From: Solicoccozyma terricola
Lineage: Eukaryota; Basidiomycota; Tremellomycetes; Filobasidiales; Piskurozymaceae
Reading direction: 5' to 3'
Assembly: GCA_001600875.1 (NCBI GenBank)
Contig: BCLD01000012.1
Span: forward strand, 125,737-170,370
Length of the DNA: 44,634 nt
The notes under the pieces were generated by a model. The model was not told where the DNA came from. It ran no database searches and saw only the letters and a program-made list of their open reading frames with translations. Positions 10,382 to 21,377 of this stretch are shown here, piece after piece. The first letter of the stretch is position 1. Every line of letters begins with the position of its first letter. The translations under genes were made by a program, and so were the position numbers.

Positions 10382-12513
10382 ATGTCCTCCGTAGCTAGGC
10401 CAGCGACGCCGGTGATGGTCGCATCCAACCCCACGTCCCCGCATACCGTGATGGAGCAAGCGTCGACATCCTCACCACCTGCCAATTCAACTTCTACTCA
10501 ACCAGCTGCTGATGAAGATGCAGGACCAACGAACAACTTCGTTGCTCCCACGACCACCACGACCACCAAGAACAAACATATCATCTCGTTTTCCAAGCGA
10601 ATGGAAATCAGTCAAGCTAAAGCACTTCAACATGCTGGTGAACCTGATAATTGGTTTAGCAGGAAACTCATGGTCGGGTGAGAATATATAGTGTGACCAC
10701 ATCCCCTTATCGACGGTATGCATTATTTACACCGCCGATCACTGCTCACAGCATCGTCTTGGCTCTGATAGCATGGTCATACTATGTCATCGTTGGACGA
10801 GTTTGTGCTCCAATGATACAGAAGAAATCAGGAGCTGGTGGAAATGTAGGCCAAGGAGGTGAGTGCAAGTGTAGGGATGGTTTGCACCGTAACGCAAGTT
10901 GACGGCCTGCCTACCATGGCCTTTTCAGTCGGATTACTAGTCGGATACAACATTATTTGGTTGATGTTCATGTGGACATATGTAAAGGTGAGAATAACCA
11001 TGGGAACCGAGGAAAAGCTTCATCTGACCAGGCTGTCTTAGCTCGTTCTCACTGATCCGGGTTGGGCAAAGGATGTGAGTTGCGGGGCGTCGTGCATTGA
11101 ATCGCACCTGAACGCCAGCCCTCCTACTCCCGGCAGGTCGCTCAACCAGGACAACAAATGAGGACTCCACCTTTCGAGCCTTTCAATGGCAACACGTATG
11201 TCGTTGCTGAGCCGCAGCCAGGAACTGGTGGCAACACCCCACCACCACTAGCTATCCCGCAGACGTCCGAAATGACTCCAGAAGACCCCCGAATGGCTTC
11301 TCTCGGAGCATCCCCATCATCCATCGCAGGAATGTATGCAATATCCGATGACGATTCATCGGAAGCCGCAGATCATGCGGGGAATTTCGATGGATTGAGG
11401 AATATGATACCGTCCGAACTACCTGTTCCCTTTTCTACAGCCGAGAACCAACATGAACATGACACGGAACCTCGTCACAGTCAAGGTAATACAATAACGA
11501 CATCCCATACTCGGGTAGAGTCGATTACGCATCTCGCACCGTCAAAGACGTCTGAACAGCGGACAAACGATCGTGCTCACAACATCAACCCAGAGGACGT
11601 GGAATGGCCGTTCCCTGCGACCAGGCTCGGTCAGGCTTATTGCAATCATTGTAATATTTGGAAACCGGATCGTGCTCATCATTGTCGGCACTGTGGGACG
11701 TGTGTTTTGGCAATGGAGTGCGTGAGGACCGCGGTTTGGAAGTAGGAGGACCTCACTGATGGCTCCCTTCGTACAGCCACCACTGTCCGTGGATCGGACA
11801 ATGCGTTGGATGGAAGAATAGGAAGGTGTGTACACCGCCACCCAATCAAATCCCTTCCACTAACCAGTCTCATCGCAGTTCTTCATCAACTTTTGCGCAT
11901 GGTCAACCCTATACACGTTGTATATCATAGCTGTCTTAATAGCCGATCTGAGCAGCAGGACCGGTGTAGACCCTCAAATGGTCGCCTTGGCAGCCATGTG
12001 AGTGTGAATGCCATCCGCCCCGGCCCCGCCGCAACTTAACCCCACTCCACAGTGCCGGCTTCTTCGCTCTCTTCACAGGCATGATGGGGATCACTCAAAT
12101 TCAACTCCTCGCCTCGGCGCTAACGACCATCGAATCATACTCCATCCGCACGCAACGCGATCGAGAGCGAGCAATCCTATCGCGACTTGGTTTCTGTGCA
12201 TTCCGCAACAAGCTTCGCACGAAACGACGATGGGAAAAGGAGTGGGGGAAGTTTGAAACCGAGGGGAATCGATGGTGGGTAGGACCGGCTGGTAGGGAGA
12301 TTAGAGAGATGATGGGGGATGATCCGTGGGGATGGATCTGTGAGTGAATGCTCTATGAACGCTCTAGGCTCTCACCACTCCCCGGCTAACACCCAACCCA
12401 CAGTCCCAATCGGCCGACCAAAAGGGGACGGTATGACGTACACTCAAAACCCTCGATTCGGACCTGGTGGATTACGAAGACGAAGAGATGAATGGCCAGA
12501 AAGTTTGCGGTGA
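10382..12513 (+). CDS. DHHC-type protein S-palmitoyltransferase
   Basis: Nine exons keep frame: 10382-10677, 10752-10858, 10929-10987, 11042-11074, 11137-11717, 11777-11825, 11879-11997, 12053-12339 and 12404-12513; 546 aa. It attaches palmitate to cysteines of membrane-associated proteins. There are four membrane segments: GIVLALIAWSYYVIVGRV (about 99-117), VGLLVGYNIIWLMFMWTY, FCAWSTLYTLYIIAVLIA and MVALAAIAGFFALFTGMMGI. A DPG motif follows the second. The Cys-rich domain (about 333-384) reads YCNHCNIWKPDRAHHCRHC, then MDHHCPWIGQCVGWKN, with catalytic C362. ALTTIES after TM4 fits the TTxE motif. The Asp codon of DHHC is split by an intron (11718-11776). The loop between TM2 and the Cys-rich domain is unusually long (about 178 aa, Ser/Thr/Pro-rich). 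It resembles the Pfa3/Pfa4 group, but I cannot choose an orthologue. Confidence 0.92.
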
Positions 12514-12610
12514 TATATGTATCAAATATGCTGTATTCGTATTACAACCGTACATTTCCACCCGTTAATTGGCTCCAGGATACTATGCACGACCCACCAT
12601 CAGTAAACCT

Positions 12611-13927
12611 TCACCCAGCCTTCCCCATCTCAAAACTCACCTCCACCACAAACCCAGCCAACACCTCTTTGCTAAGCTCATCGTCATCCTCAAACTGCAA
12701 CACGTACTTTCCCTTTTTCGCACCCGCCATCTGTCCCTGTACACCTATCCCATTCCCAGTCCCTGGTATAGGCGGAATCAACACGGTCGCGCGATAAAAA
12801 CTCGTCGTGTCGGGATAAATGGCCAAGACTTGGGAGCCTCGTGGTTGGTCATAGTATTGAGAAGGGTGGGAGGGGGAAGATGGTGGTGCGGTCGGGTCAG
12901 GGAGTGGGACGATGGATCGGATGGTGGTGTTGAAGATGCTGTATCGGGTGGAGGGGTCAGGATGGGAAAATGAACGAGTGACCCGCGCCACCACACTTTT
13001 CGAACGCACTCATCTGCTTCGTCCACATCTCGTACCATGTATCTGTTGCAATCATACGATGTCAGCACTACACAGCATGGTTTCCACTTGTTCCACCAAC
13101 CCACCTCGACTTGTCTGAATTGATACACTTTTCAATCTTTGCCAAGATCCACGTCTCCCCTGTCTGTTCCTCCTTCTCCTCGGTCTTTGCTGCGGCAGCT
13201 TTCGGTGGTAGTCGGAATGCCACACTGCGACCTGGAGCAAGAGGCAACTGACCAGCCAACGCTTCCCTACGCTGCTTGGTCGTAGGAGCCGATGACGACG
13301 TAGCTGTTATCGCTGGTGACGCGGATCTCGGACCCATAGGTTGACTAGATGGATGTGGCGAAGATACAGCTGGAGAAAGTCGCAATGAGGAGGAAGGCGA
13401 TAGTCTCGCACGTTTACGTTTGAGTGTATCACCGGCGGATGAATTGATAGGTGTAGTAGCTCCATCTGCTCGTTTCAAAGCCAGTAGGATATCCATTTGT
13501 TCTTGAGCGGTGGCTAGAACCCTGGTACGCAAAAGGGCATTAGCGAAAGGAGAGTCACGCAGCTTTTCGCAGCCCATCTACCTACCTCGCCTGCTTCTCA
13601 CTATATTTCGCCTCCCTTTCGAAATCCTCTACGAGCGCTCTCTTCGCCACAATCCAATCCGAATCGTGTTGTGCATCACCATCCGCCAGGGATGGATAGT
13701 ACAGGTTTAATTTCTGCAACACGGCATCGGAGGTCTGTGGGAGTGTTCGTAGGGAGTCTATTATTCCATGCCATATCTGCAGTACTGGATATGGCCAAGA
13801 TCGATGGACAGTGCATGTTTACAGAGCAGGGGAGGTCAGGTTAACGGGCTTCCCAAACCTCGCGAGGGTCGTCGCACTCACCTTGCTCATTGTCAGCCTT
13901 CAATTGACCAGCTCGACGTTGAGACAT
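12611..13927 (-). CDS. SGF29: SAGA-associated factor 29 (tandem Tudor histone reader)
   Basis: Five minus-strand exons keep frame: 13927-13882, 13784-13586, 13521-13105, 13042-13010 and 12938-12611; 340 aa. Sgf29 is a SAGA subunit that binds H3K4me through C-terminal tandem Tudor domains and helps histone acetylation. The N-terminal half is helical (IWHGIIDSLRTLP, EDFEREAKYSEKQARVLATA), followed by a Ser/Pro-rich linker. The SGF29 domain then runs from about residue 190: VAFRLPP, ETWILAKIEKCINSDKSR, YMVRDVDEADD, IRSIVPLPD, GSQVLAIYPDTTSFYRATV and KYVLQFEDDDE. The aromatic YPDTTSFY and FEDD blocks are family hallmarks. It converges on the DHHC gene with 97 bp between stop codons. It is longer than yeast Sgf29 (259 aa) because of the linker. 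Confidence 0.88.
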
Positions 13928-14451
13928 GGCTGCGAGGCTGTCTCCCAGTCCTGCGAGTACTCAGTGGCCGGATGCCGGTGTCCTACTGCAAGATACGATG
14001 CGAACAAGATGGCAGGTGAAACTTGTTCCTAGGACAAGTTGAACCAGTGGGAAGTGGGTTGGGCGGAGTTGGTCACGTGACGGGTATGTCACCCCGATTC
14101 AGCATCCAACCTGTCCACAACACCCCATGTTCACATCGTATTAGTCCAACGGTAGACTCTGCGGATACTACGCTTCTAACTATGTCAAGGAAGCGTCTAC
14201 ATTGCCAATCCACCATCCAGGTTCATCGGAATGGAAGACCCTGCAAGTATAACAGAGCCAAGGCAGGCGTCTCTAGCACAGAAACAGGTCATTAATTTCA
14301 TCGCAAACATTCAGTCGTTTTCGTCAACTGTGTAAATCTCCGTCGGTCTCGTAGATCACAGCAGAAACCGTCCCTCACCCCCCCGCGCGCTCCCGTGCCC
14401 CCCACCCAGGTTTTGACCAACCGACCCACCCCAACCTTACCGCACCCACCC
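13928..14451. other. Intergenic region between MKT1 and SGF29
   Basis: This 524 bp stretch contains the SGF29 promoter and the MKT1 3' region. It carries the palindrome TCACGTGA at 14073-14080. A stretch near 14135-14160 resembles a tRNA D arm, but no acceptor or T arm can be built. Confidence 0.55.
14073..14080. promoter_or_regulatory. TCACGTGA palindrome upstream of SGF29
   Basis: GGTCACGTGAC is the core recognised by Cbf1/USF-type bHLH factors. It lies about 146 bp upstream of the SGF29 ATG. Binding is inferred from the motif only. Confidence 0.5.
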
Positions 14452-17400
14452 TCACGGCCTCATCGGCCTCAACCACTCATCCGCCACCAAGAACTGGTCG
14501 ATCACGTTGGATTGCATAACCACGTTGATGATTTGCGGTTGAGGACCTTGATCCTTTTGCAGACTTCGAACGGAGTGCATGAGCTGGGGGAGGGCCGGGT
14601 GTACATCAGTTCCCCTTTTCTCCGCCTCCGCCGCTAAACCCCGACACTACACTCACGGAATCCCAAAACCTGAATCCCCTCTCGATCTCTGCTCTTGGCG
14701 ATTTCACATTGACAAATGTTTCTTCGACGATACCCATCGCTTGCTCCTTTGCGCTGATGGCTTCGGGTTTATCGATGTCGGCGGCGGTGAGGGACCCACC
14801 AAAGAACGCGATGGTGGCGTCGATGTATGTCTTGGCGAGGATACCGAATCCTGTGTTTACTTCGAGTTGGAATGGTAGGCCTGCAGAGGGGGGGGGGGGG
14901 GGGGGTGAGTCCCGATGCCGAGCGAATGCTGCTACCAACCACTCACTCAACGCGATATCGATTAAATCTTCCCTCGCCCTCCTCGCATCACCTCTCAACA
15001 ACAAATGCACGCAAACCGCCTCGAACAAATGTCTCAACGATCGAGTCAAACTGCGGACAAACGAGTTGAAGACGAGGAGTTCGCGAGAAAGAGGTCCAGT
15101 CCATTGTTGACTCTGCTAAAGGGTTGAAGCGAAGAGAGTCGGCGAGATAGTCCCACGAGACGCAAAACCATTCCAACACTCACTCGATAAGTCAACGGCA
15201 CGATCGACAAACATCTCATGAACAACAACGAGCTGATCTTTTCTTGAGCTGGGGAAGATGACAAATCTCATCAACAGCCTGTCATCCCGACGGGAAAAAA
15301 AAAATGATTTGCACCCACCATTCCCGAAACTAGGTCCACCACTGTACTGCCTTCCACTCCAAGCGTCACCATGCAAAACTCCAGCCCTCGACAGCTCGAG
15401 AGCGAGATACAATGGTTCTTGAAACTTGTCATTCACGCGAGAATGAGAGATTCCAGCAAACAGCGCGCGACCCATCGTGGTATGAGTGTGATTTGGGTGT
15501 TGAAGGCTGTGTGGGGATCTCAACGTTAGGTCCACATAATACCAACCAACCAACCGGCGCAACGCACCCTCGTAGATCCAAAAACCTCCAAATGACATTC
15601 GCGACAATTTCATCCTTCTTGTCGAGCGGTTTAGCGTTCTTGTCCCTGCGAGTACGACGAGCCAATTCATCCGTCGCCGTAGCACCGAGACATAGTTTGA
15701 AGTCAATTGTGGAGGACTGTTTTGGGGGGGGGGGGGGGGGGGATCAACCAGCGGCCCATCCGCAGAGCCCCACCGCACCGCACCGCACCGCACACTCACA
15801 TTCTGTCTCCTCAACTCATCTTCCACATGCGCACACGAGACATGCCAGCCCAAACAACGCTCTACAAGAGATTTCGTTTGTGCACCGTTAAATGATACTG
15901 TGCATCCTTGAGGTGGCGTATGAGCGGTATCAAAGTAATAATGAGCGGACTGGATGACGATGAATCACCCGCGTTAGCCGCGCTGTTGACCCCATTTCCC
16001 CATTTCACACAACTTCCCCACTGCCTAAACTTCCGCACTCACCACCCTTCTCGTCGCCCAAGCCGGATTCAAACCCGCCGTCAACAACGCCAACGCAGTA
16101 CACCTTGGAGCCGTCAACCCTTCAGTTATCACATCCTTGATAAACCTACGATACTCTGTACTTTCCCCATTACATAAAGGTTGTTGTTCTACGATTTGAC
16201 CCGAGCTCAACCATCCGAGTAATTGCGACGAGACCAATCCTTTACTGAGATGATAGTACACTTCATCCGGCAATCGTGCTGAAAAGACATTCTCAAGATC
16301 ACCTGGGATATCGGAAGCGGTGACGGGTGGTTGTTGTCCCGGTCCCGACGTGACAAGGGGTAGAGGTAAACAATGCCCATCCTCGGCTGTGAGAACGAGG
16401 GAAAACTTGATCGCAGCTCGAATCCTAACATACTGTTCAATGTAAGACGAAGTTTTGACGATTGGATGTTCAGCATGGAATGAAACTGCCATTAAACCAG
16501 TCTTGAAATGTCTAATCATATCCATCGCTGCAGGTGGGAAAAAGTTTTCAGCCATTGGTGGGAAAGTAGGTGATAATTCTGATCCAGAGATGATTGCGAA
16601 ATCTAGGAATTGATCGGATGATAATCCCATGTCTGTGGTGATACGACCTTTATCGACGAATGTGATGGTACCAGTCGAGGTGGTGCTACCTGCGGGTGGG
16701 AAATCGATATTGGTGATCACGCGGGAGACTGGGAAGGCAAGCATTTCAAAGGAGGAGTAAATGGCTTGGATGTAGGATTTCGGATGGCTTTGAAGGTAAG
16801 AGAGCTGTGGGAGGGCCGAGACGGTTGTGTCAGTCGACCAGCAAGGTAACCACTGTGACTCTCGCTCCGCCAGTACACCCACCTGAGCCCATTGCAAATA
16901 TGGAGCCACGATATACTCTACCAACCTATGCCTAAATATCCTCAATACCAACCTCGCTACATCTCTCCAATCCGTCCATGCACCTTGTCTCGCTTGAGTT
17001 AAAATCCTAGCTGCACCATCCGCATCACCATTCTCATACGCCTGCCATGCATTATTCTTAACCCCAGCTTCACGTTGAGCTGCAAAGTCTTGTCCCTTTG
17101 GTGGAAGTTGACGAACGAGTGGTAATCCGGGGAAGACAAAAACGGGTTTGATATGTAGACGTTCGAGTGTACGGAGATCTGATTCGATTTGAGTTATCAG
17201 AGCGATGGGTAATCCACCTGTTGCAGCGACGAGTACTTCGCGTGTGGATTCGTGGGATAGTAGTTTGCGAATGTAGTGAGCTGCATCGATGCCGAGTCGG
17301 GAGTCGGTGAGGGATGAGAGTGGGAGAGTGGTGATGAGACCCCGTTGGTTGAGGTAGGCTGGAAGGGATGGAGGAAGGTAGGGTGGGAGGGAGTGAGGGA

Positions 17401-17480
17401 ACAGGCCAACATCAGACAGACGCAAACCAATCAGACGGGTCTACATCAAACTACTCACGATCCAGCGCACGGATGGTCAT
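14452..17480 (-). CDS. MKT1: Mkt1-like post-transcriptional regulator (XPG-like fold)
   Basis: Ten minus-strand exons keep frame: 17480-17459, 17358-16883, 16804-16043, 15949-15800, 15716-15568, 15506-15319, 15248-15184, 15112-14947, 14880-14657 and 14583-14452; 777 aa. Yeast Mkt1 acts with Pbp1 to control translation and stability of specific mRNAs, such as HO. The N-terminal XPG/FEN-like fold shows as MTIRALDPYLNQRGLI, then LGIDAAHYIRKLL, KPVFVFPGLPL and FEMLAFPVSRVI. C-terminal Mkt1 regions include TVSFNGAQTKSLVERCLGW, EIVANVIWRFLDLRG and VNTGFGILAKTYIDATIAFF. The FEN-type FDG aspartate is replaced (FPG) and the acidic XPG-I cluster is degenerate, so nuclease activity is unlikely. Exon 8 has an NAGNAG acceptor (15112 or 15115). 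Two introns have C18-C19 tracts beside the 3' splice site. Confidence 0.87.
14888..14905 (-). repeat. C18 polypyrimidine tract at MKT1 3' splice site
   Basis: On the sense (minus) strand 18 consecutive C are followed by TCTGCAG and then exon 9. The tract occupies the polypyrimidine position of a 66 nt intron. Confidence 0.85.
15724..15742 (-). repeat. C19 tract at MKT1 3' splice site
   Basis: On the sense (minus) strand 19 consecutive C are followed by AAAACAG and then exon 5. The intron is 83 nt. A GGTGC pentamer repeat lies just 3' of the donor (15772-15796). Confidence 0.85.
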
Positions 17481-17943
17481 CTCGTGAGAGGGTATTACCT
17501 GGATTGTCCATTCGACCATCAGTCCCGAAGCGCCCCCCCCCCCCCCCCTTCCCCCCGTCTTCTTTGCACAGCCCTTCCAACGACGCCGACTCACCACGAC
17601 GAGCCTAATCGAACCTGTCCTACACCCTCTTAGACGGCTAGATGCACCTCGACGACAGCAGGCAGAGCAACCGACGTTGTGTGTATGAGGGAAGCGAGTG
17701 GGCGAGGATGGGAGTGCTGTTGTCGAAGCTGGTTGACCCCCCCCCTTTCCTTTTCAAGCGCGTCCGTTCGACTCGTCTTGGCCCCGCAATCCACATTCCA
17801 TCACCAGCCATCGCATGCCGCCATTACAGCCCAGATGGACCTTCTATCGTATACAACGTCAAATCTCATCGCAGTGTCGTTATCAAGTATCCCAAGTATC
17901 CCCTCGAGTCATCTCATGTCGGTCATCTCAACCACATACCCAG
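17481..17943. other. Intergenic region upstream of MKT1
   Basis: This 463 bp stretch lies between the MKT1 start and the 3' end of the SNM1-like gene. It has C16 at 17533-17548 on the plus strand, which is G16 in MKT1 sense and so unlike the intronic tracts. No gene is seen. Confidence 0.55.
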
Positions 17944-20900
17944 CTATCCCTCCCTCTCCCCCTCCCTCATCCGCCTCATCTTCGCTATCAATTCCTTGGT
18001 TCCAGGTGTAAGAGCCAGTCTACCAGGGGTAGTTTGACCGCTACTAGACTGCTTGCCACTTGAAGAACAAGGCATCACAAGTCTATGTAAAGTGCAATCG
18101 ATCGGTGTTGACGTCGGAGTGGGGACTGCGAACGAGTGTTCGAGTTTGTGAGATCTGGAATCGATAAATCCCACGATAACATCGTCGTTCCTACGAGGGT
18201 TTTAGGCAAATAGTTTTTATCAGCGCATATTTTTCCAACAGTAGTCTCTGATAACCATCACTTACGTCTTTTCTTTCGCATCCATGAGAATACCACACAC
18301 ATCGACATCAACATCGACACCATCTCCAACTGGGCATTCATACTCTGCGCCACCAGTATGGGCAGTCTTGACCCGCTTTCCACCACCACCACCGTCGTCA
18401 TTGCACGTCTGAGATTTCAAGCGTTCCATCTTGACTAGATCATCATCATTCGATTGATCATCTGTGGCGACACATCCATCCGTAGACGCCAACATCGTTT
18501 TCCTCTTGTTGATCGTTTCCAAATCCGTCGTCTCCGTGTTGAGGAAATCCGCTTCGACTCCTACATCTCCCTGCGACGTCAAATCGATAATGTCCACGTC
18601 TTGCCGTGTAGGATTCATTGCGACTAACTTTGTCCCGGATGTCTTGGATTCGATGACCACTTCTTTCACATCGTTCCCCCCCTCGTCCTGCTTGATTCCA
18701 TTCCCACCGAGCAAAGGGGACGAAACCACAGATTCCAAAAAAGCTCCGACTTGAATCTTCTTATTCTCCTTCCGTCCACTCCCCACTTCCACCTTCGTCC
18801 CAATCGATAATTTCACACCCAACATCTTGGCAAACCCTTGTAAATCGATATAATTCCCTGTGGTTTCTACGTATTCTGCCCATTCTGCAGAGATGATTTC
18901 CAGAGCCGCTTGATGTTTTTGGGGATCGATGTATTCCTTTCGAAGATGGCGTGTCGGGTTAGTATGTACGGAAGCTCCGATCTCGATTTCAGAATCCTCG
19001 ATATCAACAACTCCTCCTCTTCCTCCCGTGAAATCTTCACCATAATGTTCCTGTTCCAACTCTATACCAAATATCTTGCCCAACGTCTCACTCGTCATTT
19101 CATCTCCCTCCTTCAATCCGAATAACCGTCTCGCCCACGATTCTACCTCCCATTTTTCAGGTATCATACCACCTGTAATCTTGGATTTTGACAACTTTTC
19201 CAGAGCAAACGACGTTGCTTCTCGTTCTAATATATCCGCACCCCCAGGACCAAGACATTCTCGAAACATCCCAATCATCACGTAGTAATCGGTTCCATAC
19301 GTCTGATCGAGGAGAGTATTAGGACTAATGGTTGTAGGGCGGAACAATCGAACGAGAGCTTGTAGTTCAGGAAGTGGAGAATGTCGAGCGACGGGTGATA
19401 TCTGATGGTGAGACGTGAATGAATTGAATCAGTCGAGGCTGGCGTGGAGGTACCCACCCCCAATTCCCACCTCCCCGACTCACTAAATACCTCGGCCACT
19501 CCCCTTTCCCCTCTTTCGCTCTCAAACAAGCTTCAACAACACGTTGATGCTTGACTGGGAACGCAGCTACCATCACTTCAGCCCAGTGAATTTCCACAAT
19601 TTTCCCTTTCCCCTTCCTGCATGTTTGACATCGTATGACATGATCACAAGCGTGGAATCGGGATTTCATATCGTTCGTTATGATGCTTTTCAGGTGAGGA
19701 TCTACTGTTCCAATCGCGTAGTAGATCTGCCCCTTGTATTCATCAACGTAGATCTGTCGTTGCAAGTTGGGGAGAAAAACAATGAGCTTTGAACGTATAA
19801 TATAACAAGTGCCATTCTCAACCACTGACCTTTTCATTGAATGCTAAATTGATCGCTTTGAGGACTTGTTCGTATCTGAGAAAATCGAATGCGCGAACCT
19901 CAATCCTCCATGTCATTCGCTACACCTACCTCTCTACTCACCCCCATGTCCAACACGATATGTAAAATCTAGTGTTCTCCGGATAGATCTTCATCGTCGA
20001 GATGAGACTTTCAATTGCTTCATCCTGCGATGCAGCCGATTTCTAGATCAGTAAGGCGGGAAAAACAACAGGACTTTCAACCTTTGAATATCACCCACTC
20101 TGGATGGCATATCTCCTGTTCCAATCCTACAGAACAGATCATCGCGTCGTTAGTCCCAGCTCGGAAATCCCAGTCCCAACAACCAACCCCTCACAACATC
20201 CCAGTATCCAAGTAAATCCTATCCAACCTTCGTTTCCCATCAACGACATCCACTCGAGCGTCAACATCAAAAAAACCACCAACATCCCAAACAAATTCTT
20301 GTAAAATGGGATGTATTCGTAATTTCGAGAGATACGGAAGATCAGCTCTGATATCTCCCGTATGTAGGATCGCTTTCGTTGATGACGTGATCAAGAACCT
20401 AGGGCATGTCATGCGAATCAGAATCAAACAATTGTTGTGCGCATGACAACGGTTTCGACTCGGACCCACATTGAAGACCCTGGACAATGATTTGCTGGTA
20501 TCATGGTGATTTGTACAGTCTCTTTCCCGAGATTGAAAAGTTGTGGCTCGTCGTATGGAATGACAGTCTGTTGGTGTTGGGAATTTCAACACATGAGCGG
20601 GATCTCCCCCCTCCCCCCCTCCCCCCACCCCAATTCTACTCACAAATCGATCCACCAATACATTCATCGGACCACTCAATCCTCCCGCTCGCTTCAAATC
20701 TATCGTCCTCTCTATCCTTGAATCCTTCAAATTCCCATAAATCTTCAAATTTCTATCCACCATTCCCGCCGCTTTCAATCGTCTCCCAGCTGCAGTTTCC
20801 AACCTAATCAGCATCTCCTTGGTCTCTCGAGAGCAAACAATCTTTCCATTGAAGGAGGATTTGGAAAGACCTTGTAGGTGGTCGGTGTGGACGTGAGTTA

Positions 20901-21106
20901 GGAGATAAAGAAGTGCATTGGGTGCAGGGAGGAGAGATGGTGGTAAGGGAGGATTGATTTGAGTGAAGCAGTCGATTCGGATCAGAGGGAATTCGAGGAT
21001 ATACCCGCCTAGGTAGGGAGGGGGGAGGGGGAAGGGGGGGAGCTGTCAATCAAGTCTGAGAGACGCACCGACATGGGCATCATTGCTCACGATGAGTTCC
21101 AGACAT
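17944..21106 (-). CDS. SNM1/Artemis-like DNA repair nuclease (metallo-beta-lactamase + DRMBL)
   Basis: Ten minus-strand exons keep frame: 21106-21091, 21008-20644, 20567-20470, 20398-20195, 20126-20099, 20024-19942, 19875-19830, 19753-19484, 19401-18266 and 18190-17944; about 830 aa. The family has 5' exonuclease or endonuclease activity in interstrand crosslink repair (Pso2/SNM1) or end processing (Artemis). Metal-binding motifs are intact: HVHTDH at residues 44-49, ANHCPGS with H154, and HTGD with D175. Then come IYLDT, EAIESLISTMKIYP, ISCWTWGYEQVL and a DRMBL region ending in ISPVARHSPLPELQALVRLF. A tail of about 430 aa is acidic and unrecognised. The N-terminus starts at the MBL fold (MSGTHRGYILEFP), more Artemis/DCLRE1C-like than Pso2, since no zinc finger precedes it. 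The 28 nt exon at 20126-20099 and the acceptor at 20025 are the least certain. It is divergent from the AcrB-like gene. Confidence 0.83.
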
Positions 21107-21377
21107 GACGACGAGAGGTTGTTTTCCACCTTTGAGATCAATTTCCCGCACCGGATACGTCAGCTCGCACCATGCATAGCAGCGGGTCTACATTGACCTA
21201 GATGTGTGACTGAAACGACCAGGAATGCCATCGACAGCATGCGGCATGGTATGGTAGTCACTCTCCTAGTCGGCCAACACCAACTTTCACGTGACTCGAG
21301 CTAATCCACCCCGTCAGTCCCGTCCTGCATTCATCTATCTATACCATACAACTTGCAACACAGACATCACCATCACC
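21107..21377. promoter_or_regulatory. Divergent promoter, SNM1-like and AcrB-like genes
   Basis: These 271 bp separate the two start codons. A TCACGTGA palindrome lies at 21287-21294, about 84 bp from the AcrB-like ATG and 181 bp from the SNM1-like ATG. A CATCAC run precedes the ATG at 21378. Confidence 0.6.
21287..21294. promoter_or_regulatory. TCACGTGA palindrome in divergent promoter
   Basis: A perfect 8-bp palindrome with the CACGTG core of bHLH factors sits between the SNM1-like and AcrB-like genes. Confidence 0.5.

Noticed and set aside
14133..14240. tRNA-like segment
   Set aside because: A D-arm-like stretch (TTAGTCCAACGG) is present, but no pairing acceptor stem, anticodon arm or T loop can be placed.
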